64,000 nucleotides of DNA, taken from positions 1,925,001-1,989,000 of the forward strand of contig NZ_CP091799.1 in NCBI RefSeq assembly GCF_022024235.1. Reading direction: 5' to 3'. The translations under genes were made by a program, and so were the position numbers. Origin of the DNA: Segatella baroniae B14 (GTDB taxonomy: Bacteria > Bacteroidota > Bacteroidia > Bacteroidales > Bacteroidaceae). Positions 51,315 to 61,992 of the stretch are shown here, in pieces. Below the pieces are notes generated by a model, which had not been told where the DNA came from, searched no databases, and saw nothing but the letters and a program-made list of their open reading frames with translations. Numbering within the stretch: the first letter of the stretch is position 1; each line of letters begins with the position of its first letter.

Positions 51315-51871
51315 CATCAGAAACAAACAAAAATACAGGAGATCAGAAAGACGATAGCAACAAGAATACACCTCTTGAAGAAATCGCCCCAAAAACTGTA
51401 ATTGTCTCTAGTAAAGAGAATTCGGAAAAGCCTGAAGAAGAAAAGGATAAGCCTCTGAAAACCGAATCTACAGGAAGTGAGCCTATGGTTGAATCTTTAA
51501 AACAAGCTATAGTAAAGCAAGCTATAGAAGAAGACGAGCCTTTATCAGCCCGATTTACACTCCGAAAGATTCTTGGTGGCGATATTCTTTCTGCACAAGC
51601 TATCAGAAGCCAGATTTGGTTAATTGTACTGGTAGTTTTCTTTGTCATCATATATATTTCTAATCGATATTCTGTTCAAAAAGACATGATAGAAATTGAT
51701 AGATTACAAGTAGAATTACAGAATGCAAAGTACAGAGCATTATCTACAAGTAGCCAGCTCACAGAAAGAAATCGAGAAAGCCACATACTTCAAATGTTGA
51801 AAAACAACAAAGATAGTGTGCTGAAGATAGCTAGCCAACCTCCATATATTATTAATGTACCCGAAGAATGA
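51311..51871 (+). CDS. ftsL: Cell division protein FtsL-like
   Basis: This 186-residue protein has an unusually long, charged cytoplasmic N-terminus (about residues 1-95), one membrane helix (about 101-117, QIWLIVLVVFFVIIYIS), and a short periplasmic coiled coil (about 122-165). FtsL joins FtsB and FtsQ in activating septal wall synthesis. Sequence similarity is weak, so the call rests on layout and on its place between rsmH and ftsI, with four-base overlaps on both sides. Bacteroidetes FtsL homologues also carry extended tails. Confidence 0.8.
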   Translation: MTSETNKNTGDQKDDSNKNTPLEEIAPKTVIVSSKENSEKPEEEKDKPLKTESTGSEPMVESLKQAIVKQAIEEDEPLSARFTLRKILGGDILSAQAIRSQIWLIVLVVFFVIIYISNRYSVQKDMIEIDRLQVELQNAKYRALSTSSQLTERNRESHILQMLKNNKDSVLKIASQPPYIINVPEE

Positions 51872-54024
51872 GCAAGTTCAACTATAAAAAAGTAATTCCA
51901 CGCTACCGCTGTATCGCAATAGCAATGACATTTATTGCTGTAACAGTCGTTGGCAGAACTTTATATATCATGACTGCCAAACACGATTACTGGATGCAAG
52001 TTGCCGATCGTGTCAAAAAGGACAGCGTAAAGGTAAAACCGGCACGTGGAAACATATTAAGCTGCAAAGGCCAATTCCTTGCCAGTTCACTTCCAGAGTT
52101 TAAAGTTTACATGGACTTTAAGGCTCTGAAAGATGCAAACAATGACTCTCTATGGGATGCTAAAATAGATTCTATAGCAGAGGGGCTACATCATATATTC
52201 CCAGAAAAGTCATCAGCTGCATTCAAAAATCACTTGGCTGAGGGACGAACCAAATTAAGTAGACATTGGGCTATTTGGCCTAAACGAATCGACTATAACA
52301 CCTTTACTGAAATCAAGGTCCTTCCTATTTTCAATCTTAGCCCATACAAGAGCGGCTTTCACTACGAAGAGTATAATGCCCGCAAACGTTCATACGGATC
52401 ACTTGCAGGTCGTACTATTGGAGCTATGTATGGTGCAAAAGATACTGCTCGATTTGGTTTGGAGCTTTCATATGACTCTATTCTAAGAGGCAAAAATGGT
52501 ATTGTACATCGACGAAAGGTAAGAAACAAATTCTTGAATATCACCGATACGCCACCTGTAGACGGAGCAGATATCATTACGACTATCGATGTAGACATCC
52601 AAGACTTGGCTGAACGTGCCGTTGTCGATGAATTAAGAGAAATCAATGGTAACGTAGGAGTAGCTATCGTCATGGAAGTAGCTACTGGTGACATCAAGGC
52701 CATTGTAAATATGGAAAAATGCTTTGATAACGAATATCGAGAAATTCATAACCATGCTGTAAGTGACTTGCTCGAACCGGGCTCTGTCTTTAAGACGGCA
52801 TCAATTCTCGTAGCCCTTGATGATGGAGTTGTCGATACAACAGCCAAAGTTGAAACAGCAGCTGGAGTATGGCCAATGTACGGACGGGAGATGAAAGACT
52901 GGAACTGGCGTAAAGGCGGTTACGGTCTCCTCACCTTACCACAAACCCTTTGGTATAGCTCAAATGTAGGTGTAAGTCGTATCATCGATGATCATTATCG
53001 CAATAATCCAGAAAAATTCGTAAAGAGTATTTTACGAACTGGTATTGGAGATGACCTTGGCATTCCTCTTGTCGGTGCAACTCCTGCCCGTATTAGAATG
53101 CCACACAAAAATAGTCACGGACAATATGATAATTGGAGTAGAACTGACTTACCATGGATGAGTATCGGTTATGTTACTCAAATTCCACCAATTTCTACAC
53201 TGACATTCTATAACGCTATTGCTAACAATGGTAAGATGATGCGCCCTAGATTTGTACAGAGAGTAGTAAAAGACGGAAAAACCGTAATGGAATTTCCTCC
53301 TGAAGTGATACGACCAGCCATAGCCAAACCTACGAGTATCAAGAAAATACAAACCATCCTGGAACAGGTGGTAAGTGTTGGACTGGGAAAGAAGGCCGGC
53401 TCAGAATCGTTTAAGGTATCAGGTAAAACAGGTACTGCGCAGATGTCAAAAGGTTCTGCTGGATATAAAGCAGGAGGAACCAATTATCTGCTGAGTTTTG
53501 CAGGATATTTCCCTTCTGATGCACCAGAATACAGTTGCATCGTTTGTATTCAAAAGTCAGGCCTACCTGCTTCTGGAGGTGGTATGAGTGGCGTCGTATT
53601 CCACAATATTGCAGAAGGTATAATGGCACAAAGACTGAAGGTTAATATAGAAGATGCAAAAGATGCTTCTTCTATACTGATACCTGATGTACTGAACGGA
53701 AACCTGACAGCCGCTTATAATGTACTGAATGCTCTAGGTATCAAGACTAATACAAACTGGTCTGGTTCTTACCTAAACGGCAACCCTATATGGGGAAAAG
53801 CTCAGAATAAGAATAATAAGACCATAGCACTAATAAGAGAACCGTCTTATAGTAAGAAGGTCATTCCTGACGTACTAGGTATGGGTGCCCGTGATGCTGT
53901 ATATGCCATAGAGAGCAGAGGTGTCAAGACTATCATTGATGGAAGGGGAAAAGTAGTAAAACAAAGTCTACCTGCCGGACACTACATTAAGAAAAACGAA
54001 AAGTGCTATCTAATTTTGAAATAA
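51868..54024 (+). CDS. ftsI: Penicillin-binding protein FtsI (PBP3) with C-terminal PASTA domain
   Basis: This 718-residue septal transpeptidase has one N-terminal membrane helix (about residues 14-33), a dimerisation/pedestal domain, and a transpeptidase domain with SVFK (active Ser306), SSN (364-366) and KTGT (520-523). A C-terminal PASTA domain (about 660-718, IPDVLGMGARDAVYAIESRGV) is typical of many Gram-positive and Bacteroidetes PBPs but absent from E. coli FtsI. It crosslinks septal peptidoglycan. Four-base overlap with ftsL. Confidence 0.94.
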   Translation: MSKFNYKKVIPRYRCIAIAMTFIAVTVVGRTLYIMTAKHDYWMQVADRVKKDSVKVKPARGNILSCKGQFLASSLPEFKVYMDFKALKDANNDSLWDAKIDSIAEGLHHIFPEKSSAAFKNHLAEGRTKLSRHWAIWPKRIDYNTFTEIKVLPIFNLSPYKSGFHYEEYNARKRSYGSLAGRTIGAMYGAKDTARFGLELSYDSILRGKNGIVHRRKVRNKFLNITDTPPVDGADIITTIDVDIQDLAERAVVDELREINGNVGVAIVMEVATGDIKAIVNMEKCFDNEYREIHNHAVSDLLEPGSVFKTASILVALDDGVVDTTAKVETAAGVWPMYGREMKDWNWRKGGYGLLTLPQTLWYSSNVGVSRIIDDHYRNNPEKFVKSILRTGIGDDLGIPLVGATPARIRMPHKNSHGQYDNWSRTDLPWMSIGYVTQIPPISTLTFYNAIANNGKMMRPRFVQRVVKDGKTVMEFPPEVIRPAIAKPTSIKKIQTILEQVVSVGLGKKAGSESFKVSGKTGTAQMSKGSAGYKAGGTNYLLSFAGYFPSDAPEYSCIVCIQKSGLPASGGGMSGVVFHNIAEGIMAQRLKVNIEDAKDASSILIPDVLNGNLTAAYNVLNALGIKTNTNWSGSYLNGNPIWGKAQNKNNKTIALIREPSYSKKVIPDVLGMGARDAVYAIESRGVKTIIDGRGKVVKQSLPAGHYIKKNEKCYLILK

Positions 54025-54039
54025 AATATAAAACATATA

Positions 54040-55506
54040 ATGATGAAATTACAAGAGTTGCTCTATGACATTAAACCGATACAAATTATCGGTGATGTCG
54101 AAAAAGAAGTTACCGGCGTGAACATCGACTCCCGTAAAATCGAGAAAGGCCATCTGTTCATCGCCATGAAAGGAACACAAACTGACGGTCACGCCTATAT
54201 CGCTAAAGCTATTGAACTGGGTGCTACCGCCATTTTGCTTGAAGATATGCCTCAGCAGTACACTGAGGGTATTACTTATATACAAGTAGAATCTACAGAA
54301 GACTCTGTGGGAAAAGTAGCAACTGCATTTTATGGTAATCCTTCTCATCACCTTATACTAGTTGGTGTCACAGGAACTAATGGAAAAACAACAATTGCTA
54401 CCTTATTATATAATATGTTCCGTAGAATGGGCCACAAATGTGGACTTCTATCTACAGTATGTAACTACATCGAAGATAAGGCAGTACCAGCTGACCACAC
54501 AACTCCAGATCCTATCGAACTGAATGCACTTTTGAGTGAGATGGTAAAAGCTGGATGCGAATATGCATTTATGGAGTGCAGTAGCCATGCCATCCACCAG
54601 AAGAGAATTGGAGGATTAAAGTTTGCAGGCGCTCTCTTTACCAACTTGACTCGCGATCATCTAGACTACCACAAAACTTTCGAAAACTATCGCAATGCTA
54701 AGAAGGCATTTTTCGACGGATTATCTAAAGATGCTTTTGCTATTACCAATGCTGATGACAAAAACGGCATGATAATGGTACAAAATACTAAAGCTACAGT
54801 CAAGACATACTCTATTCGTACTCTAGCAGATTTCAGTGCTAAAATTTTAGAGTGCCATTTTGATGGTATGGAACTGGAAGTAAATGGCAAGGAAGTAAAT
54901 GTACAGTTCATCGGTAAATTTAATGTAAGTAATCTTCTTGCTGTATATGGAGCAGCTGTTATGCTTGGCAAAGATCCAGAAGACGTTCTTGTAGCTTTAA
55001 GCGCTCTTCATAGTGTAAATGGACGCTTACAGCCTTTCCACTCTCCTAACGGCTATACAGCTATTGTAGATTATGCACATACACCAGATGCATTAGAAAA
55101 CGTACTCAACGCTATACACGAAGTACTCAACGGCAAAGGCCATGTCATCACTGTTTGTGGGGCAGGTGGTAACCGAGACAAAGGTAAACGCCCATTGATG
55201 GCTCAGGAAGCAGTAAAACAAAGCGACAAAGTTATTATCACTAGTGATAACCCGAGATTCGAAGAACCTCAGGATATTATCAATGACATGCTCGCCGGTC
55301 TGGACAACAAACAGATGAAAAAAGTAATCAGCATTGTTGACCGAAAAGAAGGTATTCGTACAGCCTGTATGCTAGCCCAAAAAGGTGATGTTATCCTTAT
55401 TGCAGGCAAGGGACATGAGAACTATCAAGATATCAAAGGAGTAAAGCACCACTTTGATGATAAGGAAGTACTACAAGAAATCTTTGATTCTGAAAAAGAA
55501 GACTAA
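54040..55506 (+). CDS. murE: UDP-N-acetylmuramoyl-tripeptide synthetase (meso-DAP adding)
   Basis: This 488-residue Mur ligase adds the third amino acid. ATP loop [14 protein letters not shown] lies at about residues 107-120, [13 protein letters not shown] at about 182-194. The substrate-recognition motif reads DNPR (in [10 protein letters not shown], about 404-413), which in known enzymes specifies meso-diaminopimelate, so this species should have A1-gamma type peptidoglycan. It follows ftsI by 15 nt and precedes mraY by 11 nt. Confidence 0.96.
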   Translation: MMKLQELLYDIKPIQIIGDVEKEVTGVNIDSRKIEKGHLFIAMKGTQTDGHAYIAKAIELGATAILLEDMPQQYTEGITYIQVESTEDSVGKVATAFYGNPSHHLILVGVTGTNGKTTIATLLYNMFRRMGHKCGLLSTVCNYIEDKAVPADHTTPDPIELNALLSEMVKAGCEYAFMECSSHAIHQKRIGGLKFAGALFTNLTRDHLDYHKTFENYRNAKKAFFDGLSKDAFAITNADDKNGMIMVQNTKATVKTYSIRTLADFSAKILECHFDGMELEVNGKEVNVQFIGKFNVSNLLAVYGAAVMLGKDPEDVLVALSALHSVNGRLQPFHSPNGYTAIVDYAHTPDALENVLNAIHEVLNGKGHVITVCGAGGNRDKGKRPLMAQEAVKQSDKVIITSDNPRFEEPQDIINDMLAGLDNKQMKKVISIVDRKEGIRTACMLAQKGDVILIAGKGHENYQDIKGVKHHFDDKEVLQEIFDSEKED

Positions 55507-55517
55507 AATAAGAAAAT

Positions 55518-56786
55518 ATGTTATACTATCTGTTTAGATTCTTAGAGCAATATGGCATTAGCGGAGCACACATGTGGGGGTATATCTCATTCCGTGCTTT
55601 ACTTGCCCTTATTTTCTCACTGACCATTTCTGCCTGGTTTGGTGAGCGATTCATAAAATATTTGAAAAGCAAGCAAATAACAGAGACACAACGTGATGCT
55701 TCTATAGACCCATTTGGAGTAAAAAAGATAGGTGTACCATCTATGGGTGGCATTATCATCATTGTCGCTATTCTACTACCTGTACTCCTATTAGGCCGTC
55801 TTCGAAATACCTACTTAATCCTTATGATTATCACAACCATATGGTTAGGATTTCTTGGTGGTATGGACGATTTCATTAAAATCTTCAAACGAGACAAAGA
55901 AGGCTTGAAGGGTAAGTATAAAATCGTAGGACAAATCGGTATTGGCCTTATTGTTGGTTTAGTACTATGGGCATCACCGGATGTAAAAATGAATGAGAAT
56001 CTGGCTATAGAGCACCAAGGACAAGAAACCGTAATTAAGCATCGCACGGAAAGCAAAAAGTCTTTAAAAACGACTATACCATTTGTCAAAGGGCATAATC
56101 TGGATTATTCTAGAATCACGTCGTTCTGCGGTAAATATCGTGTAGCAGCGGGGTGGATTCTTTTTGTTATCATGACCATATTTGTCGTTACCGCAGTATC
56201 AAACGGTGCCAATCTAAACGATGGTATGGATGGTATGTGTGCAGGAAACTCTGCAATAATAGGCGTAGCTTTAGGCATACTGGCATATGTCAGTTCGCAC
56301 ATACAATTTGCATCTTACCTGAATATCATGTATATTCCGGGATCAGAAGAATTGGTAGTATTTTTCTGCGCATTCATTGGAGCCCTTATCGGCTTCTTAT
56401 GGTATAATGCCTATCCTGCTCAAGTATTCATGGGCGATACCGGTTCACTAACCATTGGTGGTATCATCGCCGTTGGCGCCATTATTATCCACAAAGAGTT
56501 GCTTCTTCCTATTTTATGTGGTATATTCTTTGTTGAAAGTCTTAGTGTCATCATACAGGTATGGTACTATAAATTGGGAAAGAAAAAGGGTGTTAAGCAG
56601 AGAGTCTTCAAGCGTACCCCTATACATGATAACTTCCGTACACAAGATAGTCAGTTAGATCCAGAATGTAAGTATCTTCTAAAGATGCCAAAAGGCGCCT
56701 TTCATGAGTCTAAGATAACTATCCGTTTCTGGATAATTACCATCATTCTTGCAGCATTAACAATAATAACTTTGAAGATTAGATAA
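55518..56786 (+). CDS. mraY: Phospho-N-acetylmuramoyl-pentapeptide transferase
   Basis: This 422-residue membrane enzyme makes lipid I on undecaprenyl phosphate. About ten helices are expected. Catalytic Asp blocks are DDFIKIFKRDKEGL (about 116-129), NDGMDGMCAGNS (about 234-245) and MGDTGSLTIGG (about 305-315). An extra segment of about 50 residues (roughly 155-205, NENLAIEHQGQETVIKHRTE) lies between helices; E. coli MraY (360 residues) lacks it. The insertion appears in other Bacteroidetes. Confidence 0.95.
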   Translation: MLYYLFRFLEQYGISGAHMWGYISFRALLALIFSLTISAWFGERFIKYLKSKQITETQRDASIDPFGVKKIGVPSMGGIIIIVAILLPVLLLGRLRNTYLILMIITTIWLGFLGGMDDFIKIFKRDKEGLKGKYKIVGQIGIGLIVGLVLWASPDVKMNENLAIEHQGQETVIKHRTESKKSLKTTIPFVKGHNLDYSRITSFCGKYRVAAGWILFVIMTIFVVTAVSNGANLNDGMDGMCAGNSAIIGVALGILAYVSSHIQFASYLNIMYIPGSEELVVFFCAFIGALIGFLWYNAYPAQVFMGDTGSLTIGGIIAVGAIIIHKELLLPILCGIFFVESLSVIIQVWYYKLGKKKGVKQRVFKRTPIHDNFRTQDSQLDPECKYLLKMPKGAFHESKITIRFWIITIILAALTIITLKIR

Positions 56787-56789
56787 ACC

Positions 56790-58121
56790 ATGAGCAGAAT
56801 AGTAGTATTGGGTGCAGGAGAAAGCGGTGCAGGAGCCGCAATTCTTGCCAAAAAAGAAGGATTTGACGTATTTGTTTCTGATATGTCTAAAATCAAAGAC
56901 AAGTACAAAAAGATGCTTGAAGACCATCAGATAGAATGGGAAGAAGGTCAGCATACAGAAGAAAAAATACTCAATGCTGATGAAATTATCAAGAGTCCGG
57001 GTATTCCTAAGGAAGCACCAATGATTCAGAAAATCATCAACAAAGGAATTCATATTATCAGTGAAATCGAATTTGCCGGCAGATATACTGATGCCAAGAT
57101 GATATGTATCACAGGTAGTAACGGTAAGACGACTACAACCTCGCTTATCTATCATATCTTCAAAACTGCAGGATACGATGCAGGATTAGCTGGAAACATC
57201 GGTAATAGTTTGGCACTTCAGGTGGCCGAAGAACCCCATGAGTATTACATCATCGAACTAAGTTCTTTCCAACTTGACAATATGTACGATTTTCGTGCAA
57301 ATATCGCTATTCTACTTAACATAACACCTGATCACCTGGACAGATATGATAACAAGTTCGAAAACTATGCAGATGCAAAAATGCGTATTCTCCAGAATCA
57401 AACTCAAGAGGATAGTTTTATCTATTGGAATGACGATCCAGTTATCCAGAAGGAACTGAACAAATTCAAAATTACCGGTAGGGCTTGTCCATTCTCTGAA
57501 ATCAAAGAAAAAAATGTAATTGGTTATATCGAAGATGGAAAATACATCATTGAGCACCCTACACCTTTCTGTATGGAACAGGATGATATGAGTCTAACTG
57601 GCAAACACAATATCTACAACAGTTTGGCTGCTGGCATTGCAGCGGATATTGCTGGCATCAAGAAAGAAGATATCCACAAAGGCCTTAGCAGTTTCCCAGG
57701 CGTAGAACATCGACTAGAAAAAGTATGCAAAGTAGATGGCGTACAATACATTAACGACTCGAAAGCAACAAACGTTGATGCATGCTGGTATGCTTTGGAA
57801 AGCATGAAAACTCCTACCATACTTATTCTCGGTGGTAAGGATAAGGGTAATGATTACAGTCAAATTTATGACTTAGTAAAAGAAAAATGTAGAGGACTGG
57901 TATATCTTGGTGCTGACAATAAAAAGTTACACGAAAACTTCGACCAATTTGGCATACCTGTAAAAGACACACACGGTATGAAAGAATGCGTTCAGGCATG
58001 TCGTGACTTGGCCCAACCGGGCGATACTGTATTGCTCAGCCCATGTTGCGCAAGTTTCGACCTCTTCAAAAATATGGAAGACAGAGGTGAACAATTCAAA
58101 ACTCTAGTAAGATCACTCTAA
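56790..58121 (+). CDS. murD: UDP-N-acetylmuramoylalanine--D-glutamate ligase
   Basis: This 443-residue Mur ligase adds D-glutamate. It has a Rossmann-like N-terminus (VVLGAGESGAGAAILAKKEG, about residues 4-23), the ATP loop CITGSNGKTTTTSL (about 107-120) and the C-terminal block NDSKATNVDACWYALES (about 322-338). Length is normal. It starts three bases after mraY and is 19 nt before ftsW. Confidence 0.97.
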   Translation: MSRIVVLGAGESGAGAAILAKKEGFDVFVSDMSKIKDKYKKMLEDHQIEWEEGQHTEEKILNADEIIKSPGIPKEAPMIQKIINKGIHIISEIEFAGRYTDAKMICITGSNGKTTTTSLIYHIFKTAGYDAGLAGNIGNSLALQVAEEPHEYYIIELSSFQLDNMYDFRANIAILLNITPDHLDRYDNKFENYADAKMRILQNQTQEDSFIYWNDDPVIQKELNKFKITGRACPFSEIKEKNVIGYIEDGKYIIEHPTPFCMEQDDMSLTGKHNIYNSLAAGIAADIAGIKKEDIHKGLSSFPGVEHRLEKVCKVDGVQYINDSKATNVDACWYALESMKTPTILILGGKDKGNDYSQIYDLVKEKCRGLVYLGADNKKLHENFDQFGIPVKDTHGMKECVQACRDLAQPGDTVLLSPCCASFDLFKNMEDRGEQFKTLVRSL

Positions 58122-58140
58122 AATTAGAGGAAAACAATTA

Positions 58141-59400
58141 ATGAATAACGAGAAATTAGGCAATATTTTCAAGGGGGACAAAGTCATTTGGATGGTATTT
58201 TTCTTCCTCTGTATGTTCAGTATCGTTGAAGTATATTCAGCTTCAAGTTCACTGTCATACCAGGGAGGAAACTTTTGGGCGCCAATGATTAAGCACATCG
58301 GTATTTTAGCCTTGGGACTATTTTTTATGCTCTGCACATTAAATGTAAAGTGCAAATATTTTAAAATCGTCACACCCTTCCTATTGGCTTTTTCCTTTAT
58401 CACACTGATATGGGTACTTTTTGCAGGTCAATCCACTAATGGTGCACAAAGATGGATTAGTCTGTTAGGCGTTCAATTCCAACCATCGGAGATCGCAAAG
58501 GGAGCCATGGTACTGGCTGTTGCACAGATACTCAGTGCCATGCAGACAGAACATGGTGCTGATAAAAAGGCTTTTCAGTATATTCTTTTTGTCAGTATAT
58601 TTTTTGTTCTTCCTATTATGATCGAAAATATGTCAACAGCCATTTTGCTCTGTGCTACTATCCTATGTATGATGATATTAGGACGTGTACCAAGCAAGCA
58701 AATAGGACAACTTATCGGTGTGATTGTAGTCTGCATAGTACTCGCTTTAGCATCGATTATGATTTTTGGTCATGAGCTTCCAGACAAAGCGTCTACACAA
58801 AATCTTACTGAAGAAATCAAAGAGCAGAAAGAAGAATCAGGAACATTTGGCAAAATATTCCACCGAGCAGACACTTGGAAATCTCGTATTCTAAAATTTA
58901 CAAACAGTAAACCTATTCCACCACAAGAAGTAGACCTCGACAAGGATGCTCAGGTGGCTCATTCTAATATTGCCATAGCCTCATCCAATATCATCGGTAA
59001 AGGTCCAGGTAACTCCGTAGAAAGAGACTTTCTCTCACAGGCGTTTTCAGACTTCATCTACGCTATCATTATCGAAGAAACAGGTATAGAGGGAGCAGCA
59101 TTCGTAGCTATACTTTACATCATCCTACTATTTAGAACCGGAAGGATAGCAGGACAATGCTGCAACAATTTTCCAGCATTTTTAGCCATGGGACTTGCGA
59201 TACTTCTTGTCACCCAAGCACTTTTCAATATGCTAGTAGCAGTAGGATTGGTTCCGGTAACCGGACAACCACTTCCACTCGTCAGCAAAGGAGGTACTTC
59301 TACTGTTATCAATTGCGTATATATAGGCGTTATTTTGAGTATAAGTCGATCTGCTGCTAAACGAGAGCAAACCAAAGAAGACGTTCCAGTAGGGAACTAG
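58141..59400 (+). CDS. ftsW: Lipid II polymerase FtsW
   Basis: This 419-residue SEDS-family protein with about ten membrane helices polymerises septal glycan with FtsI. Landmarks are the SEDS loop NGAQRWISLLGVQFQPSEIAKGAMV (about 100-124) and TGQPLPLVSKGGTSTVINC (about 374-392). A hydrophilic loop of about 70 residues (roughly 205-285) is longer than in E. coli. It could be RodA by fold, but its place in the dcw row makes FtsW the right call. Confidence 0.92.
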   Translation: MNNEKLGNIFKGDKVIWMVFFFLCMFSIVEVYSASSSLSYQGGNFWAPMIKHIGILALGLFFMLCTLNVKCKYFKIVTPFLLAFSFITLIWVLFAGQSTNGAQRWISLLGVQFQPSEIAKGAMVLAVAQILSAMQTEHGADKKAFQYILFVSIFFVLPIMIENMSTAILLCATILCMMILGRVPSKQIGQLIGVIVVCIVLALASIMIFGHELPDKASTQNLTEEIKEQKEESGTFGKIFHRADTWKSRILKFTNSKPIPPQEVDLDKDAQVAHSNIAIASSNIIGKGPGNSVERDFLSQAFSDFIYAIIIEETGIEGAAFVAILYIILLFRTGRIAGQCCNNFPAFLAMGLAILLVTQALFNMLVAVGLVPVTGQPLPLVSKGGTSTVINCVYIGVILSISRSAAKREQTKEDVPVGN

Positions 59401-59467
59401 TTTTACAAAGGTGGAAAATCAATAAAAGATAAGTGGTCAAAAATTATAAAAAAACGATTTTTTTGAT

Positions 59468-59475
59468 TACTTTTG
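59468..59475 (+). promoter_or_regulatory. Possible internal promoter before murG
   Basis: TACTTTTG lies 22 nt before the murG ATG, in the longest gap of the cluster (97 nt). No TTG at -33. It may let murG-murC-ftsQ-ftsA be expressed independently. Confidence 0.45.
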
Positions 59476-59497
59476 CCAATAAAATATAAAAGAAGAT

Positions 59498-60604
59498 ATG
59501 GAAAATGAACTTAGAATCATAATAAGTGGAGGAGGAACTGGCGGACATATATTTCCAGCAGTATCTATTGCCAATGCCATCAAAGCCAAACGTCCTGACG
59601 CCAAAATACTATTTATCGGAGCTTTAGGACGTATGGAGATGCAGCGTGTTCCTGCTGCAGGTTATGAGATCAAAGGACTCCCTATCTGCGGCTTTGACCG
59701 CAAGAATTTACTGAAAAATATTAAAGTTCTTTACAAGATTTGGAAGAGCCAGAGAATGGCAAAAAAAATCGTAAACGAATTTAAGCCAATGGTTGCTGTC
59801 GGTGTAGGAGGATATGCAAGTGGACCTACTCTCAATGTATGTGCAAGCAAGGGTATACCATGCTTATTGCAAGAACAAAATTCTTATGCCGGTGTAACCA
59901 ACAAGATTTTAGCAAAAAAAGCAAGTAAAATCTGTGTAGCATACGATAACATGGAACGCTTTTTCCCTGCTGACCATATAATCAAAACTGGTAATCCTGT
60001 TCGTCAGAATGTATTGAATTCAGAAATGACACCAGCAGAAGCACGCAAAAAATTTGGTTTAGATCCAGAAAAAAAGACGATACTTCTTGTTGGAGGAAGT
60101 CTCGGTGCACGTACCATTAACGAAAGTGTGCTCAATCATCTCGATCTTATTCAAAACAGTGACATACAATTTATTTGGCAAACTGGAAAATATTATTCAG
60201 CGGCAATCCAAGAGCAAATGAAAGGCAAAGAAATGCCTCAGCTCATTATAACAGATTTCATCAGCGATATGGGTGCTGCCTATCAGGCTGCAGACCTTGT
60301 CATCAGCAGAGCTGGTGCAAGTAGTATCTCTGAATTCTGCCTAATTGGTAAACCCGTTATTCTAGTACCTTCACCAAATGTTGCAGAGGATCATCAGACC
60401 AAGAATGCAATGGCACTGGTTAATAAAGATGCAGCATTGTATGTTAAAGACTCTGAAGCTAAAGACATTTTGCTCAAAAAGGCAATCGACACAGTTAGCA
60501 ACAATAACAAACTAAATTCACTTAGTTTAAACATAAAAAAAATGGCTTTACCAAATTCTGCTGATATTATTGCAGATGAAGTTATCAAGCTGGCTACAAA
60601 ATAA
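59498..60604 (+). CDS. murG: Lipid II synthase (GlcNAc transferase) MurG
   Basis: This 368-residue GT28 glycosyltransferase adds GlcNAc to lipid I at the inner face of the membrane. The N-terminal donor loop ISGGGTGGHIFPAVS lies at about residues 8-22, VGVGGYASGPTLN at about 106-118, and the second domain has LLVGGSLGARTINESV (about 201-216) and RAGASSISEF (about 271-280). Length is normal. It is preceded by a 97-nt gap and followed by murC after five bases. Confidence 0.97.
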   Translation: MENELRIIISGGGTGGHIFPAVSIANAIKAKRPDAKILFIGALGRMEMQRVPAAGYEIKGLPICGFDRKNLLKNIKVLYKIWKSQRMAKKIVNEFKPMVAVGVGGYASGPTLNVCASKGIPCLLQEQNSYAGVTNKILAKKASKICVAYDNMERFFPADHIIKTGNPVRQNVLNSEMTPAEARKKFGLDPEKKTILLVGGSLGARTINESVLNHLDLIQNSDIQFIWQTGKYYSAAIQEQMKGKEMPQLIITDFISDMGAAYQAADLVISRAGASSISEFCLIGKPVILVPSPNVAEDHQTKNAMALVNKDAALYVKDSEAKDILLKKAIDTVSNNNKLNSLSLNIKKMALPNSADIIADEVIKLATK

Positions 60605-60609
60605 ATAAT

Positions 60610-61986
60610 ATGGAACTTAAAGATATTAAGGCTGTATATTTTATAGGCGCAGGTGGTATCGGCATGAGTGCTATCGCCCGCTATTTCATCAACAGAGGTT
60701 TTGTTGTAGCAGGTTACGACAAGACACCTTCAGACTTAACTCACCAGTTAGAGAAAGAAGGTATGTTGATACATTACGAAGAAAATCTTGACGAAATTCC
60801 TCATGCCTGCAGAAAAAAAGATTCATGTTTGGTTATCTATACACCTGCCATCCCTGCTAGTCATAAGGAACTATTATATTTCCAAGAAAATGGCTTTGAA
60901 GTCGTAAAACGTGCACAAGTACTTGGCACACTAACACGTACTCACAAAGGTTTATGCTTTGCCGGTACACATGGTAAGACGACTACTTCTACCATGTGCG
61001 CACATATCATGCATCAAAGTCATCTAGACTGCAACGCTTTCTTAGGTGGTATCTCTAAGAACTATGGTACAAACTATATCCTTTCAGATAAGAGCGACTA
61101 TGTAGTAATTGAAGCTGATGAATTTGACAGAAGTTTCCACTGGCTACGTCCTTGGATGAGTGTCATTACTTCCACAGACCCAGATCATCTGGATATATAT
61201 GGCACAAAAGAAGCATACCTCGAAAGTTTCCGTCATTATACCGAGTTAATTCAAGATGGCGGTGCTCTCATTATCCACACCAATCTTGAAGTAAAACCAA
61301 ACGTTAGCGATAAGGTAAAAACATTTACTTACAGTCGTGACGAAGGTGATTTCCATGCTGAGAATATTAACATAAACAATGGAGAGATTACTTTCGATCT
61401 GGTTTCACCTATCGAAAATGTGAAAGGTATTCAATTAGGACAACCTATTCCTATCAATATCGAGAATAGTATCGCAGCTATGGCTATGGCACAACTTAAC
61501 GGTTGTACTGCAGAAGAACTCAAATATGGTATGCAGACCTATACAGGTGTAGACCGCCGTTTTGATTTCAAGATTAAGAACAACAAGCATGTTTTCTTAT
61601 CTGATTACGGACACCATCCTAAGGAAGTAATGCAGAGCGCAAAGAGTCTGAAAGAATTATATCCAAACAGAAAGATTACAGCCATGTTTCAGCCACATCT
61701 TTATACAAGAACACGTGACTTTTATAAAGATTTTGCAGAAGCATTAAGTTTATTCGACGAAGTTGTTCTAACAGAAATCTATCCAGCACGCGAAGAACCA
61801 ATCCCTGGCGTAACCAGTAAGCTGATATACGACAATTTAAAAGAAGGTATTGAAAAAGATATGATTTTAAAAGACGACGTTCTCGACTATGTAAAGAATC
61901 GAGACTTCGATGTCTTAGTTGTTCTTGGTGCAGGAAACTTAGACAACTATGTACCACAAATTGCAAAAATTCTAGAAAACAAATAA
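60610..61986 (+). CDS. murC: UDP-N-acetylmuramate--L-alanine ligase
   Basis: This 458-residue Mur ligase adds L-alanine to UDP-MurNAc. It has the N-terminal FIGAGGIGMSAIARYF (about residues 11-26), ATP loop FAGTHGKTTTSTM (about 117-129), EADEFDRSFHWLRP (about 168-181) and DYGHHPKEV (about 332-340). Six bases separate it from ftsQ. All intact. Confidence 0.97.
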   Translation: MELKDIKAVYFIGAGGIGMSAIARYFINRGFVVAGYDKTPSDLTHQLEKEGMLIHYEENLDEIPHACRKKDSCLVIYTPAIPASHKELLYFQENGFEVVKRAQVLGTLTRTHKGLCFAGTHGKTTTSTMCAHIMHQSHLDCNAFLGGISKNYGTNYILSDKSDYVVIEADEFDRSFHWLRPWMSVITSTDPDHLDIYGTKEAYLESFRHYTELIQDGGALIIHTNLEVKPNVSDKVKTFTYSRDEGDFHAENININNGEITFDLVSPIENVKGIQLGQPIPINIENSIAAMAMAQLNGCTAEELKYGMQTYTGVDRRFDFKIKNNKHVFLSDYGHHPKEVMQSAKSLKELYPNRKITAMFQPHLYTRTRDFYKDFAEALSLFDEVVLTEIYPAREEPIPGVTSKLIYDNLKEGIEKDMILKDDVLDYVKNRDFDVLVVLGAGNLDNYVPQIAKILENK

Positions 61987-61992
61987 CAAACA

